Notes: a model not told the origin generated them from the letters alone. 64,000 nucleotides of DNA from Bacillus timonensis (GCA_020171895.1 JAIVAN010000007.1:1-64000), one strand, 5' to 3'; shown: positions 33,709 to 43,673, numbered from the stretch's first letter. Numbers and translations are program-made.

Positions 33709-35601
33709 TTATTTTTTTAAATTAGTCTGTTCTTGATTATAAGAAGTACCATCATAGAAGCGAAGCAAGTCACCATAAACAATTTCATCTGAATAATCTA
33801 ACTCTTGTTTCGCCTTCTCCATATATGGTTCACAATTCTTTTGTTCAATTTCTAGCCCTGAACTCTTATCATAGCATGTATTCTTCGTATAAACATAATC
33901 TTCAGTTATGAAGCTTCCATCTCTTAATACAGCAAACGAAAGTCGTTGTTCAGAGAACAAATCTGAACCAAAGTGCACATCATTTTTCGTATCAATCCCA
34001 AGAAGACTTAAAATCGTAGGCTTCAAGTCAATTTGCCCTGAAACTTTCGAAATCAATTGTGGGTTTTTATCCGTTACACCAGGGATGTGAATAATTAATG
34101 GAACTCGTTGTAATTGCACTGATTCAAACGGTGTCACTTCTTTATTTAAGAAGCTTCCCATCGCGACATTATGGTTTTCAGAGATACCATAATGATCTCC
34201 ATAAATGACAAGAACAGTATTCTCATATAACCCTTCTTCTTTTAATCGTTCAACGAATAGCTTTAGTGCTTCGTCAGTATATCTAACTGTTGGAAAATAA
34301 CGGTTTAACGTGCGACTATTCGATGTAAATTCATTAACATGTTTATCCTCTTCATCAAGTTCAAATGGAAAGTGGTTTGTTAATGTAATAAATTTTGAAT
34401 AAAACGGTTGTGGCTGTGATTTTAATAAATCAATTGATTGTTCAAAGAAATCAATGTCTTTTAATCCCCATCCAATACTGTTCTCTTCATTTACATCATA
34501 GCTTTCAATATCAAAAAATTTATCATAACCAAGTGATTGGTACATAATATCTCTATTCCAGAAGCTTTTATTATTCGCATGGAACACAGAAGAATAATAG
34601 CCATGTTCTTTTATAATTTCCGGAGTAGCTGTATATTCATTGCTTCCGTGTGTAAAGAAGACTGCTCCACGACTCAATGGGTACAATGAGTTTTCAACTA
34701 AGAACTCAGAATCAGATGTTTTTCCTTGCCCTGTTTGATGATAGAAGTTATCAAAGTAAAAGCTTTCCTCTATAAAGTCATTTAGGAAAGGAGTAATTTC
34801 TTCTCCATCAATGGTTTCATTAATAACAAAACTCTGAGTTGACTCCATCGAAATATAGATAACATTTTTCCCTTTTGCTATTCCAAACAAATCATCATTT
34901 GGTTTTTTGTAATTAGCTTTTAGATAGTTTTCAATGTCCACAAACGAACTGCTATCTGCAAGTGCTCTTTGGGCAGAAGATTTTGATTGTAAGACAATAT
35001 CATACACATGGTAGTTGTATGTTCCTATATTTTTTATTAACATTTCACGGTCGAACGTACGTGTTAATAATTGCGGTCTTTCTGTTTCCGCTAATCCTAG
35101 GTTAAAGAAGAACATTGCTGCCACAGCTAAGAAGTATACCCGTCTTTCTTTTTTTGTAAAAGAATCTGTATTCGTTAGTTTAGGAACTAATTTAAAGACA
35201 AGAAGTAATACAACCACATCAACGAATAATAACAAATCCGTAAATTTAAATAACTCAGAAATACTACTTCCTAAATCGGCCATATTACTTGTTTGGAACA
35301 AGACTGGTATTGTTAGAAAGTCATTAAAGAATCTGTAGAATACTACATTAGCAAACAAAATTGCTGATGAGAGCAAGCTTACAACAATAATGTAAAGATT
35401 GCGTCGTTTCTCCTTCATAAAGAAAGACATTCCAAACACTAATAGCAAGAAACTTAAAGGGTTAATAAATAGAATGAATTCTTGCTTCCAAGACTCTATT
35501 TTTATATCAAAACTAGTTTTATAGACAATATAAGTTTTTATCCACATCATGAATGTTGCCAAGAATAAAAATTGCATCTTAGATAAAGATGTCTTTTTCA
35601 T
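33709..35601 (-). CDS. yqgS: Lipoteichoic acid synthase family protein (YqgS)
   Basis: 630 residues. Five transmembrane helices (about 10-185) precede an extracellular sulfatase-fold domain. Catalytic Thr lies in [13 protein letters not shown], metal ligands in ISMESTQSF and YGDHYGISE. LtaS enzymes polymerise glycerol phosphate from phosphatidylglycerol onto the lipoteichoic acid anchor. The position next to yqgT matches B. subtilis YqgS, an LtaS paralogue. Whether it is polymerase or primase cannot be told from sequence. Confidence 0.93.
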   Translation of the reverse strand: MKKTSLSKMQFLFLATFMMWIKTYIVYKTSFDIKIESWKQEFILFINPLSFLLLVFGMSFFMKEKRRNLYIIVVSLLSSAILFANVVFYRFFNDFLTIPVLFQTSNMADLGSSISELFKFTDLLLFVDVVVLLLVFKLVPKLTNTDSFTKKERRVYFLAVAAMFFFNLGLAETERPQLLTRTFDREMLIKNIGTYNYHVYDIVLQSKSSAQRALADSSSFVDIENYLKANYKKPNDDLFGIAKGKNVIYISMESTQSFVINETIDGEEITPFLNDFIEESFYFDNFYHQTGQGKTSDSEFLVENSLYPLSRGAVFFTHGSNEYTATPEIIKEHGYYSSVFHANNKSFWNRDIMYQSLGYDKFFDIESYDVNEENSIGWGLKDIDFFEQSIDLLKSQPQPFYSKFITLTNHFPFELDEEDKHVNEFTSNSRTLNRYFPTVRYTDEALKLFVERLKEEGLYENTVLVIYGDHYGISENHNVAMGSFLNKEVTPFESVQLQRVPLIIHIPGVTDKNPQLISKVSGQIDLKPTILSLLGIDTKNDVHFGSDLFSEQRLSFAVLRDGSFITEDYVYTKNTCYDKSSGLEIEQKNCEPYMEKAKQELDYSDEIVYGDLLRFYDGTSYNQEQTNLKK

Positions 35602-35848
35602 GTCATTACCTCCTCAGTTCATGCAAGTGTGACTATGCTTTTGGAAGTTAAAGTAAGTAATTTCCATTAACAGACACGTAGCACGACTAATCCATATCTT
35701 AATACTTTTTTTACATAAAATCAAACTTTTTTTAATCCTAGGAAACTAGAATAATAATGTTAATCATATTCACTTTTACTATATATTAGACGATTAACTA
35801 GAAAGAAAGTTTCACTTAAAATAAAGTCTTTAAATTCAGAAAATATAA

Positions 35849-35877
35849 AAAATAGAGACTCAAAATTGAGTCTCTTT
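35849..35877 (-). terminator. Terminator of glcK
   Basis: AGAGACTC pairs with GAGTCTCT over a 6-nt loop, T tract on the minus strand, 6 bp after glcK. The 280 bp from here to yqgS hold no gene. Confidence 0.9.
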
Positions 35878-35882
35878 CAGGT

Positions 35883-36845
35883 TTACATAAGCTTTGTTTT
35901 AGCTAACCATGCTCCACCAATTACACCCGCATCGTTACCAAGAGTCGCAATTGTAATTTCAGCACCGAGTGCTACTCTTGGGAATGCAAACTTCTTAAAA
36001 TGATTACTAACTAACTCTGCTAATTGATCACCTGCTTTTGAAACGCCTCCACCTATGACGATTTTTTCAGGATTAAGCCCATTAGCTAAGTTCGCGAGTG
36101 CTAATCCTAAATGGAATGTAACAAATTCTATAATTTCTGTCGCTAATTCATCATTTTCTTGTGCGGCTTCAAAAACCATTTTAGATGTGATGTGACCTGT
36201 TTCTTCATATTTTTTTCTTAAGATAGATTCTGTTTGTGTACGATTCATCTTTTCTAATGTTAAACGAACAATTCCGGTCGCTGAAGCGATTGTCTCTAAA
36301 CATCCATTTTTCCCGCAACCACATGGTGCTCCACCTTCTGGTATAGAAGTAATGTGGCCAATTTCTCCACCCGCTCCATTCACACCGTGAACTACTTCAC
36401 CGTTTGCAATAATACCTCCACCGACACCTGTTCCTAAGGTGACACAAATTAAGTCCTTTGCTCCTTCTCCTGCACCCTTCCACATTTCACCAATTGCTGC
36501 GATGTTTGCATCGTTATCAATGACTGCTGGGAGACCAGTTTCAATTTCAAGTCTATCTTTCAGTGGGAAGTTCTTCCAACCTAGATTAGCGGTTTCGTAC
36601 ACTAGCCCTGTAGCCATATTAACTGGTCCTGGTGCCCCCATACCAATTCCAATTAGCTTAGATTTAGGTTGGTCGAGTTCTTCTAATTTTTTATCAATTG
36701 CTTTTGCAATATCAGTTGTAATACTCTTCCCTGTTTTATCCGTTACTATTTCCCACTTACTCATAATTTCACCATACATATTGATAAAAGCCATTTTTAT
36801 TGTAGTACCACCTAAATCAACACCAACTAACCATTTTTCATTCAT
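35883..36845 (-). CDS. glcK: ROK-family glucokinase
   Basis: 320 residues. It phosphorylates glucose with ATP. ATP-site [12 protein letters not shown] at the N-terminus, glucose-binding [15 protein letters not shown] signature, and zinc site [10 protein letters not shown]. The position beside yqgQ is as in B. subtilis. yqgQ lies 28 bp upstream and is likely cotranscribed. Ends with a strong terminator. Confidence 0.95.
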   Translation of the reverse strand: MNEKWLVGVDLGGTTIKMAFINMYGEIMSKWEIVTDKTGKSITTDIAKAIDKKLEELDQPKSKLIGIGMGAPGPVNMATGLVYETANLGWKNFPLKDRLEIETGLPAVIDNDANIAAIGEMWKGAGEGAKDLICVTLGTGVGGGIIANGEVVHGVNGAGGEIGHITSIPEGGAPCGCGKNGCLETIASATGIVRLTLEKMNRTQTESILRKKYEETGHITSKMVFEAAQENDELATEIIEFVTFHLGLALANLANGLNPEKIVIGGGVSKAGDQLAELVSNHFKKFAFPRVALGAEITIATLGNDAGVIGGAWLAKTKLM

Positions 36846-36873
36846 GTTTTTGTACCTCTTCCGTTTTTGTATT

Positions 36874-37077
36874 TTAATGTAACTTTTTCATCTCTAATTC
36901 TATTTCTTTACGTATGATCATCAAAGCCACTTGGAAAACTTTTGAGTCAATTATTTGCGCTTGATATAACTCTTTAAACTCAGCTTCAATCATTTCTAAA
37001 TCCGCTATCCTGTCCCCTATGTAAATAATGGTTCCGTACTTTTTTAAAAATTGTCTTAGATCATAAACTGAATTCAT
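36874..37077 (-). CDS. yqgQ: YqgQ family protein
   Basis: 67 residues, helical, with [36 protein letters not shown] characteristic of the YqgQ family (DUF910), always next to glcK. I set the start at MNSVYDL with GAAGGTGG before it; an open frame extends 10 codons further up. Function unknown; structures of the family show a small helical bundle. Confidence 0.9.
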   Translation of the reverse strand: MNSVYDLRQFLKKYGTIIYIGDRIADLEMIEAEFKELYQAQIIDSKVFQVALMIIRKEIELEMKKLH

Positions 37078-37384
37078 TATTCCACCTTCTCTATCCATCG
37101 AACACAAATTTGCTTTTCTACTATTAGAGTATATAAAATTACCCCTCTTCGCAAGAGGACAAGAACTTTTTAGAAAATTCTATTATGACCACGTCAAAGT
37201 TTAGACAAAACCTGTTAAAGCCAATGAAATTCATTGTGAAAAAATGCTTTTGAAAAACAACAAAAACGAAGTAATCCATGATATTAGTGTCTTTTTAGGG
37301 ATAAACAAACATACTATTTGAAATTCGGACCTTAATCGTTTTAAATTTCTCAGTTATTAAATTGTTGTTGAACTCTAAAATTTC

Positions 37385-37500
37385 TTCGTGTTATTAGTAG
37401 TGGAAGGGTTAAAGACTCTAACAAGGAATGCGCCGGGCCCGACAGCCATAAATTATACCCTGTGAAAAGTCCCTGAGTATTCTGCAACGAAGATTAACAT
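37385..37500 (+). repeat. Dispersed structured repeat, copy 5 (decayed)
   Basis: Degenerate remains: TTAGTAGTGGAAGG at the left, AAGACTCTAACA, GCGCCGGGCCCGACAG, and CTGCAACGAAGATTAACA at the right. The middle GGCGAAGCC module is lost. It is the only feature recognised in the gene-free stretch 37078-37550. Confidence 0.65.
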
Positions 37501-37550
37501 ACAACTGCAAGATTAGATTGGATTCTCAGAGCAGCTTTTAAATAGAAAAC

Positions 37551-37580
37551 AAAAAAGAGCGCCAATAGGGACACTCTCTT
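37551..37580 (-). terminator. Terminator of spoVAF
   Basis: On the minus strand AAGAGAGTGTCC pairs with GGCGCTCTT (imperfect), followed by TTTTTTG; 9 bp after the stop. Confidence 0.82.
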
Positions 37581-37588
37581 AAGTCTTT

Positions 37589-39052
37589 TTACCGATCTGG
37601 ATCTTTCGGATGTAAAATGCGTGGACGACGATTCTTTAACGGTATTGGTGCTCGCAGTAATACATCTCTAAACGCTCGATATGAAAATGGGATAAATGGC
37701 CATAAATATGGGACATTAAACGATTTCATCCTTATTAACATAATTAACCAAAGTGTTATTCCAGCAACATAGCCAATCACACCTAGGGCAGCAGTTGCAA
37801 TAAGTAACACTAGTCTAAATAAACGATTAGCTAGACCCATTTCATAACTTGGCGTAGCAAATGATCCTACTGCAGCAATTGCTAAATATAAAACTACCTC
37901 ATTCGTAAACAAACCAACCTCAACTGCGACTTGGCCAATCAAAATTGCTGCAACTAACCCTAAAGCTGTCGCAAGGGAGGATGGAGTATGAATGGCGGCC
38001 ATCCTCAGCATATCGATTCCGATTTCAACGAGTAAGAACTGGAGCAGCAATGGTAATTGCCCCTCCTCATTTGGACCAATAAACCCTAAATTCTCTGGTA
38101 ATAAGTTCGGTTCTACAGCGAATAGATACCAAAGAGGTAATAAAAATATTGATGCCCAAACTGCAATAAATCTTACTAGTCGTAAATATGCACCGGTCAC
38201 TGGCTTATTTCGGTATTCCTCTGCATGCTGTAAGTGATGCCAAAACGTAGTTGGAGTTATGAGTACGCTAGGAGAACCATCCACCATTATTATCACATGG
38301 CCTTCATATAGGTGAGCCGCAGCAGTATCAGGCCTCTCAGTATACCTCACAACAGGATAGGGATTCCAATGCCTACCTGAAATAAATTCTTCTATCGTCT
38401 TTTCAGCCATTGGAATACCGTCCGTATCTATTTTCTGAATGGAATTCTTTACTTCTTCTACATGACTTTGATCGGCAATATCCTCCAAATAACATACTAC
38501 GACATCTGTTTTTGATCGTCTTCCTACTTGTAGATACTCCATTCGTAATGAACGATCCCTAACTCTTCTTCTAGTCAAAGCTGTATTAAAAACAATGGTT
38601 TCAACATAACCGTCTCTTGAACCTCTAACAACCTTCTCCATATCTGGCTCAGCTGGACCGCGAACAGGATAGGTTCTAGCATCTATTAATATAATTTCGT
38701 CAATTCCATCGACCACTAAAGCAGTTGGTCCAGATAGTACTGCGTCTACAACTCTATCTAAATCATTTGTTTTTTCAACCTCAACATAAGGTATATACGT
38801 CTTAAGAAGCTTGTCTAATGGTTGCTCTTTAAGAACAGATTCATCCTGTTCTGCTAGAAACCTCATTAAATAATGTAGAATGTCATCCTTTGCAAAACCA
38901 TCAACCAAATATAATGCCATATCTCGACCTGCATAATGCACATCTAGTTGTATGACGTCAAAGCTTTTATCTACCCCTAGTCTCTCCTTTAAATATGTCA
39001 CATTTTCTTCAAGCTTTAAAGAAACTGGGTGCTCCAATTTATCTTTTTTCAT
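37589..39052 (-). CDS. spoVAF: Stage V sporulation protein AF (GerA-family germination protein)
   Basis: 487 residues. SpoVAF-type N-terminal domain (ENVTYLKERLGVDKSFDVIQLD, EYLQVGRRSKTDVVVCYLEDIA, RHWNPYPVVRYTERPDTA) followed by about five membrane helices and the C-terminal MKSFNVPYLWPFIPF and NRRPRILHPKDPD. SpoVAF resembles GerAA subunits and in B. subtilis is encoded in the forespore-specific spoVA operon; it contributes to germination signalling. Here it stands alone, away from spoVA genes, so it may be a relocated or additional copy. Confidence 0.93.
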   Translation of the reverse strand: MKKDKLEHPVSLKLEENVTYLKERLGVDKSFDVIQLDVHYAGRDMALYLVDGFAKDDILHYLMRFLAEQDESVLKEQPLDKLLKTYIPYVEVEKTNDLDRVVDAVLSGPTALVVDGIDEIILIDARTYPVRGPAEPDMEKVVRGSRDGYVETIVFNTALTRRRVRDRSLRMEYLQVGRRSKTDVVVCYLEDIADQSHVEEVKNSIQKIDTDGIPMAEKTIEEFISGRHWNPYPVVRYTERPDTAAAHLYEGHVIIMVDGSPSVLITPTTFWHHLQHAEEYRNKPVTGAYLRLVRFIAVWASIFLLPLWYLFAVEPNLLPENLGFIGPNEEGQLPLLLQFLLVEIGIDMLRMAAIHTPSSLATALGLVAAILIGQVAVEVGLFTNEVVLYLAIAAVGSFATPSYEMGLANRLFRLVLLIATAALGVIGYVAGITLWLIMLIRMKSFNVPYLWPFIPFSYRAFRDVLLRAPIPLKNRRPRILHPKDPDR

Positions 39053-39288
39053 ATAACAAACATCACTCCATTCTTACGTAAAAGAGGACCATCGTTTATG
39101 ATTTTTTTTATGACAAAAAAGCAATAGATCTCTTTCTACAAATCCATCATTGACGTAAACCTGGTAAAACATACCTGTTTTTCTATTCATAATCTATTGG
39201 ATGGACAAATTTTATATAGGAACTTCATATTTTAATATTTGTTTCATAAGTTAGTAAGAAAGAAATGTACAAGTAGTGGAGGTGCACG

Positions 39289-40161
39289 ATGAAAAAGACA
39301 CTGGTAGCTGTTTTAGTTCTATTTTCTTCCGTTTTGGCTCTATCTATCTTCTATCAAGATGATGAATATGAAGAGAGTATTATTTTTTTTCCAATAGATC
39401 CTTCTGTTGTGTTTGAAGTAGCTGATACGACTCTCTCTTTAGTAGAGGAAAAAGACAACGACGAATATACGTTGGAATGGGACGTAACATCAATATTGAA
39501 CAAAGAAGTGTTTTTGAGGCAGGATATTTCCCTTTTATATTCAAATGGCAGACTAAAATCTTCATTATCTGAATGGGAAGATAATAGTAAAAAACTAGCT
39601 CAATACAAAAAAGTAAGTGGAGAAGACAGTAGTCATTTCATTGCTGTTTCTTATCACCATGGTGAAATCCACGAAGGAGAAAGTATCTTTAGCACGCAAA
39701 AGATGAGCAGTGATGAACTATACGTTATTGATTCATCCTTCAGTTCGCTTCAATCCTTTCGAACACCTGAAACTGCAGCTGAAAAAGAGTGGAAAAACGT
39801 ATTAGATCATGTAACGAAACAACAATTAACTTATACTTGGGAAAAGTTAATTAATCACTTCTCGATTGATAAAGAGCAATATGATTGTCTTCCTTTAACA
39901 AGTCTCGTTCTTTATAATGAAGAACCACTATTTAATATGGATCAATCATTTTCTCAAAAAACAATAGGACAGCTTTGGGAAGGTTTATATAAAAACTATT
40001 TCTTAGGAATAAAAAAAGAAGATGGCACAGTTGTTGAGCCATCTGGTAGTATACTTCCACTCATATTATTTAGTAAGGATCAAACGCATATTATTGTACT
40101 GACAGAAACAATTAATGGGTATCCTGTTCAGCTCATTCAACGTTTGAAAGCGATTGAATAA
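39289..40161 (+). CDS. Hypothetical secreted or membrane-anchored protein
   Basis: 290 residues. An N-terminal hydrophobic segment KKTLVAVLVLFSSVLALSIFY has no clear cleavage site, so it is likely an anchor. The remainder is polar, without a known motif and with one Cys. GTGGAGGTGCACG is a good ribosome site. The last 29 bp overlap the 3' end of convergent gluP, an antisense overlap of coding ends. Divergent from spoVAF. I do not recognise the family. Confidence 0.7.
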   Translation: MKKTLVAVLVLFSSVLALSIFYQDDEYEESIIFFPIDPSVVFEVADTTLSLVEEKDNDEYTLEWDVTSILNKEVFLRQDISLLYSNGRLKSSLSEWEDNSKKLAQYKKVSGEDSSHFIAVSYHHGEIHEGESIFSTQKMSSDELYVIDSSFSSLQSFRTPETAAEKEWKNVLDHVTKQQLTYTWEKLINHFSIDKEQYDCLPLTSLVLYNEEPLFNMDQSFSQKTIGQLWEGLYKNYFLGIKKEDGTVVEPSGSILPLILFSKDQTHIIVLTETINGYPVQLIQRLKAIE

Positions 40162-41698
40162 TGTTTTCTTTAAGCTTTACATATTCTTCATTAGAAGAAT
40201 CATGCTCCAAAGCGTCATCAATTGCATGATTCGCTAGTTGATATTCCTCAAGATGAAAATAGATAAGTGCTAAATTATAGCTTGCTTCATGCATCTCTGG
40301 ATATTGTGAAGTAAGACTTTGTAAATGCTGTTTCGCTTCGCTTAGTTTGTTTAATTTAATTTCTGTAAAAGAAAGATAAAAAAGGATTTCTCGTGGTGTA
40401 TCCTCTCCATTAGTCATAGTATTTAGGAGTTCATAAGCACTATTATAATCCTCTTCTTCAATATATTCCCTAGCTAGTACAAGAGCAGATGTATGATCAC
40501 TTACGTTAGGTTGGTATTTATACCCTACTATTAATAGAAGAAAGACGCCAATTATTGTTGTCAATAGGAATAGAATTCTTTTCACATACTTTTTATGTTT
40601 AGGTAGATGAACAATACCTGAAGCTAAGAAACCACCAATCAATCCACCTAAATGTCCAGCATTATCAATTGCTGGAATAAAGAAGCCAAGCGCAACATTA
40701 AGGATAACAACACCTATTACATTTGAACCCATTGTTCGAAAAAAAAGCTTAGGGTATGTAGAACCAAAGAATAGCAATGCTCCAAAGCATCCGAAAATTG
40801 CCCCTGAAGCACCTGCGGAAATTGAAGGACTAAAGACAAAGCTTGCTAGTGAACCTGTAAATCCAGAAAAGAGGTAAATAAATAGAAAACGAGTGCTTCC
40901 ATATAATCTCTCTACTGCTGGTCCAAGAAAATAGAGGGCCAAGGAGTTCATAAACAAATGGAAAAAGCCTATATGTAGAACAATTGGTGTAAAGAAACGC
41001 CACCAATCCCCTTCTATTATTAGATAATTATCTTTTGCTCCAAAATGAAGGAGCGTATTTGTATTCATACTTCCACCATTCATTTCAAGTAATCCGAACA
41101 TGAATAGTTGCAAGACAATAAAAACATATGTTAGTTTTGGTTTTCCATTATTAAATAATTGCTGTTCCTTTATTTTTTGCTTTTTAGCCGCTTGCATTAC
41201 TTGATATTTTAAGGCGTCTATTTCACTTGAATCAATTACATATGTATCATTCGGTGAATCTTTCGGTAGTGGAAAGCTAGTTCGGATAAGGCTTGATAAT
41301 TCTTGAATACTCTCCCTCAAATTGTCCGAATGTACAATCCTTGTGGTTAAAGTTGATTGTTGTCGATTCCCCATATACAGGTCGTCTTTAATCCGAAAGT
41401 CCCAATCATCTACAGGTTGGTAGGTAGAAACATACACATTTATTGCACGTACCTTACGGTACCCAGTATGCTTTCTCAATTTTTCAGTATTCCTAACTGT
41501 GAGCTCCATATCTCTTTGCAACCAATTGCTCCAATCAAGGTCATAACGAAAAATACGTATGAAATCAAATTCTTTTTTGTCTTGTGCTTCTAACCAAACT
41601 TCTGTTTGCGATTGAGATATTTGGACTAAGCGATAGTTTTCTTTCACTACTAAATGTTGGACAATCATCCAAAAAATCAGATCTTGTTTTAATACCAA
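40133..41698 (-). CDS. gluP: Rhomboid intramembrane serine protease GluP (YqgP)
   Basis: 521 residues. An N-terminal cytosolic domain (about 1-185), a seven-helix rhomboid core with catalytic Ser in GASGAIFG and His in NAGHLGGLIGG, and C-terminal TPR-like repeats (EDYNSAYELL, YNLALIYFHLEEYQLANHAI). B. subtilis YqgP cleaves the magnesium transporter MgtE under manganese stress together with FtsH. Position agrees. No terminator separates it from the HAD gene upstream (16 bp). Confidence 0.94.
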   Translation of the reverse strand: MVLKQDLIFWMIVQHLVVKENYRLVQISQSQTEVWLEAQDKKEFDFIRIFRYDLDWSNWLQRDMELTVRNTEKLRKHTGYRKVRAINVYVSTYQPVDDWDFRIKDDLYMGNRQQSTLTTRIVHSDNLRESIQELSSLIRTSFPLPKDSPNDTYVIDSSEIDALKYQVMQAAKKQKIKEQQLFNNGKPKLTYVFIVLQLFMFGLLEMNGGSMNTNTLLHFGAKDNYLIIEGDWWRFFTPIVLHIGFFHLFMNSLALYFLGPAVERLYGSTRFLFIYLFSGFTGSLASFVFSPSISAGASGAIFGCFGALLFFGSTYPKLFFRTMGSNVIGVVILNVALGFFIPAIDNAGHLGGLIGGFLASGIVHLPKHKKYVKRILFLLTTIIGVFLLLIVGYKYQPNVSDHTSALVLAREYIEEEDYNSAYELLNTMTNGEDTPREILFYLSFTEIKLNKLSEAKQHLQSLTSQYPEMHEASYNLALIYFHLEEYQLANHAIDDALEHDSSNEEYVKLKENIIQSLSNVE

Positions 41699-41714
41699 AG
41701 TTTCTCCCCTCCTA

Positions 41715-42437
41715 TCAATTAGAAAAGATAAGTTTTCTATGTAGGTCTTGAATTGTATAACATATTGAGATAATTGAATGTGATGTTGTAGGCTTTTGTT
41801 TTCTTGTATTTAGAAAAATAGCATCCCAGTTAGCTTTTCTAGCCCCAACAATATCCTGTTCCCAACTGTCTCCAATGTATAAACACATTTTATCCTCGCT
41901 ACCAAATTTATCTTTTGTATAATCAAAAATGATTGTTTCAGGTTTTGAATAGCCGACTTCTTCAGAGATAATGATATGTTGCTTATTAAAATAATGTTTG
42001 ATTTTTAAAGCGCTTAGCTTTTTAGATTGAATGGATGATTTGCCATTGGTAATAATCCCGATTTTTACGTTTAAACGGAGAAGATCATGTAATAATAATT
42101 TTACACCATTATATGGAACAATGAAATTAGTAAGATTTTGTTCTATTTTTTTCTGAAATTCATCTGCTGCATTTATTGATGAGTCGATGCCAAATGCTTC
42201 GAGAGAATGGATAAACCTTTTTCTCCTATATTCTCTTTGTGAAATCTCCCCAGTTTCATATTCCCACCAATATTTATCACAGCGTGATTTGAATTCTCTA
42301 AATAGTTCAGAATATGGAATTTGAAAGTTGTTTCTATCAATCAAATTTTTGAAGCAATATAGTGCTGATTTGTTAAAGGTTTCTTCATAATTAAATAACG
42401 TATTATCTAAGTCAAAGCAAATTATATCCCACTTCAT
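41715..42437 (-). CDS. HAD-superfamily hydrolase
   Basis: 240 residues. HAD motifs: DLDNTLF (motif I) at the N-terminus, ITNGKSS (II), KPETIIFD (III region) and IGDSWEQDIVGARKANW (IV). A helical cap of subclass C1 (about 15-90) and similarity to YjjG/YsaA-type phosphatases suggest a nucleotide or small-phosphate phosphatase, substrate unknown. The start at MKWDII has GAGGA before it; an open frame extends nine codons further up. It lies 16 bp upstream of gluP, not in the B. subtilis order. Confidence 0.88.
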   Translation of the reverse strand: MKWDIICFDLDNTLFNYEETFNKSALYCFKNLIDRNNFQIPYSELFREFKSRCDKYWWEYETGEISQREYRRKRFIHSLEAFGIDSSINAADEFQKKIEQNLTNFIVPYNGVKLLLHDLLRLNVKIGIITNGKSSIQSKKLSALKIKHYFNKQHIIISEEVGYSKPETIIFDYTKDKFGSEDKMCLYIGDSWEQDIVGARKANWDAIFLNTRKQKPTTSHSIISICYTIQDLHRKLIFSN

Positions 42438-42519
42438 TTTAAGTCCTCGTTCTTTATTTGGCATGCCTAATTTTCATTTTTTTAACAAATTCCTAGCCAG
42501 TGTATAATTTAAATAAGCT

Positions 42520-42771
42520 ACCTGAAAATACGACACTGTATATGGGGTGTTAACCTACGTTGCAGGAACCTCGCTTTCCGCGGGGCGCTCCTGGAGCCTC
42601 CTCGGCTTCGCCTGTGGGGTCTCCAGTCCAGCGCATCTCCCGCAGGAGTCTCGGTCCTTCCACTACGGTTAACACGAAAGAATTACTAATGGCCAACATT
42701 CTATAAACGTAAAAATTCAGTTCACATTTTCATCCTTCATGATGCAATTTATAAATTACATGGAAGTCTAC
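42520..42771 (-). repeat. Dispersed structured repeat, copy 6
   Basis: Full-length in reverse orientation: CCTGAAAATACGAC, core from GTGTTAACCTACGTTGCAGG to CACTACGGTTAACACG with GGAGCCTCCTCGGCTTCGCC, then CATGATGCAATTTATAAATTACATGG and AGTCTACC. It runs directly into copy 7 with a repeated CTGAAAATAC junction. Confidence 0.92.
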
Positions 42772-42916
42772 CCTGAAAATACAAATCTGAATACGGGGTG
42801 TTAACCTACGTCAAATATTCTAAGGATTCAACATTCTAAAATGTAAAAAGAAACAATTACACATTTTCATGCGCCATGGTGCAATTCTCAAATCGCAATG
42901 AAAGTCTAGCCTTAAG
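42772..42916 (-). repeat. Dispersed structured repeat, copy 7 (core deleted)
   Basis: It opens CCTGAAAATAC and GGGGTGTTAACCTACGT like copy 6 but jumps over the whole core to ATTCAACATTCTAAAATG, then ends GCGCCATGGTGCAATTCTC..AATGAAAGTCTAGCC. This looks like an internal deletion derivative. With copy 6 it accounts for the gene-free stretch between the HAD gene and the yqgO-like gene. Confidence 0.85.
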
Positions 42917-43028
42917 CTTCAATTTTCACCTAGATTTTACCTCCGTAAGAGGATAGTTTTTTGTGTATTCTAATGTGCTGTTTGGTTTAATCATTAATAG
43001 ATCAATCCGGTAAAATATGATGAGTTAC

Positions 43029-43058
43029 TAGAAAAACCTGTTGTTAAACAACAGGTTA
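43029..43058 (-). terminator. Terminator of the yqgO-like gene
   Basis: AACCTGTTG pairs with CAACAGGTT over a 4-nt loop, TTTTTC on the minus strand; 8 bp after the stop codon. Confidence 0.92.
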
Positions 43059-43065
43059 AACGAGT

Positions 43066-43245
43066 TTATCTAAATGCTTGGTGAATCATTTTATTTCGAA
43101 TATATGGTATGTTCATAGATGTACTAATTAAAACCTTTCGAATCCAGGGATTTCCTAATACTCCATTCATGATTCGATACCGATATCGATATAAAGTGTA
43201 AAGTCCTGCAAAAATCACAAACAATCTAGTGATGGCATTCTGCAT
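43066..43245 (-). CDS. Small basic protein, probable YqgO
   Basis: 59 residues beginning MQNAITRLFVIFAGLYTLYR with many Arg/Tyr (RYRYRIMNG) and ending IRNKMIHQAFR. A strong TAGGAGGGATATTAC ribosome site and its own terminator show it is real, although it falls below common ORF length limits. Size and position between gluP and yqgN match B. subtilis yqgO, which I offer as a positional guess only. A hydrophobic segment at 8-16 may contact the membrane. Function unknown. Confidence 0.75.
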   Translation of the reverse strand: MQNAITRLFVIFAGLYTLYRYRYRIMNGVLGNPWIRKVLISTSMNIPYIRNKMIHQAFR

Positions 43246-43326
43246 GTAATATCCCTCCTAATAATACTTTTACAAAATCTCTTTCTTTTTATCCAATTTG
43301 TATAAAGGTAATTTTTACAAAAATAT

Positions 43327-43380
43327 ACAAAAGAAAACCCAAACTGGTCGAATGAGGATCACTAACCAATTTGGGTTTTC
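43327..43380 (-). terminator. Terminator downstream of the tRNA-like gene
   Basis: On the minus strand AAAACCCAAATTGGT pairs with ACCAGTTTGGGTTTT (one mismatch) around a 16-nt loop, followed by CTTTTG. It would end a transcript coming from the tRNA-like gene and insulate the yqgO-like gene. Confidence 0.8.
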
Positions 43381-43542
43381 ACTTATTCTTATTTTGACAA
43401 ATAAAAACAAATTATACTATTCCACTAAAGGTATAATTTACTACTACTTAAGAACTATATATTCACGATAATCATGAAAACGAATCTCATAAATAAGTAA
43501 AAAATCACTAAAAAGATCAATTGTTAATTCTTTTTTTATTTT

Positions 43543-43626
43543 GGACTTGGTGGGATTCGAACCCACAAATCACATAAAAAATATCCAAGTATTTCTTAGT
43601 TGCTCTTCCAATTGAGCTACAAGTCC
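43543..43626 (-). tRNA. tRNA-like gene with abnormal anticodon arm (probable pseudo-tRNA)
   Basis: 84 nt on the minus strand. Acceptor GGACTTG/CAAGTCC is a perfect 7-bp stem; TA at 8-9; D-arm GCTCAATTGGAAGAGC with G18G19; T-arm GTGGGTTCGAATCCCAC is perfect. The 35 nt between D-arm and T-arm (about 12 more than normal) do not form a proper anticodon arm: the options are CTAAG/CTTGG with a 5-nt loop, or a 4-bp stem with loop GAAATAC lacking U33. No CCA is encoded. I conclude an intact elbow with a non-decoding anticodon region. Confidence 0.75.
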
Positions 43627-43673
43627 TAAGGATATTCTTCCTTCAATTCTACTCAGTTATACAAATGCATGAA

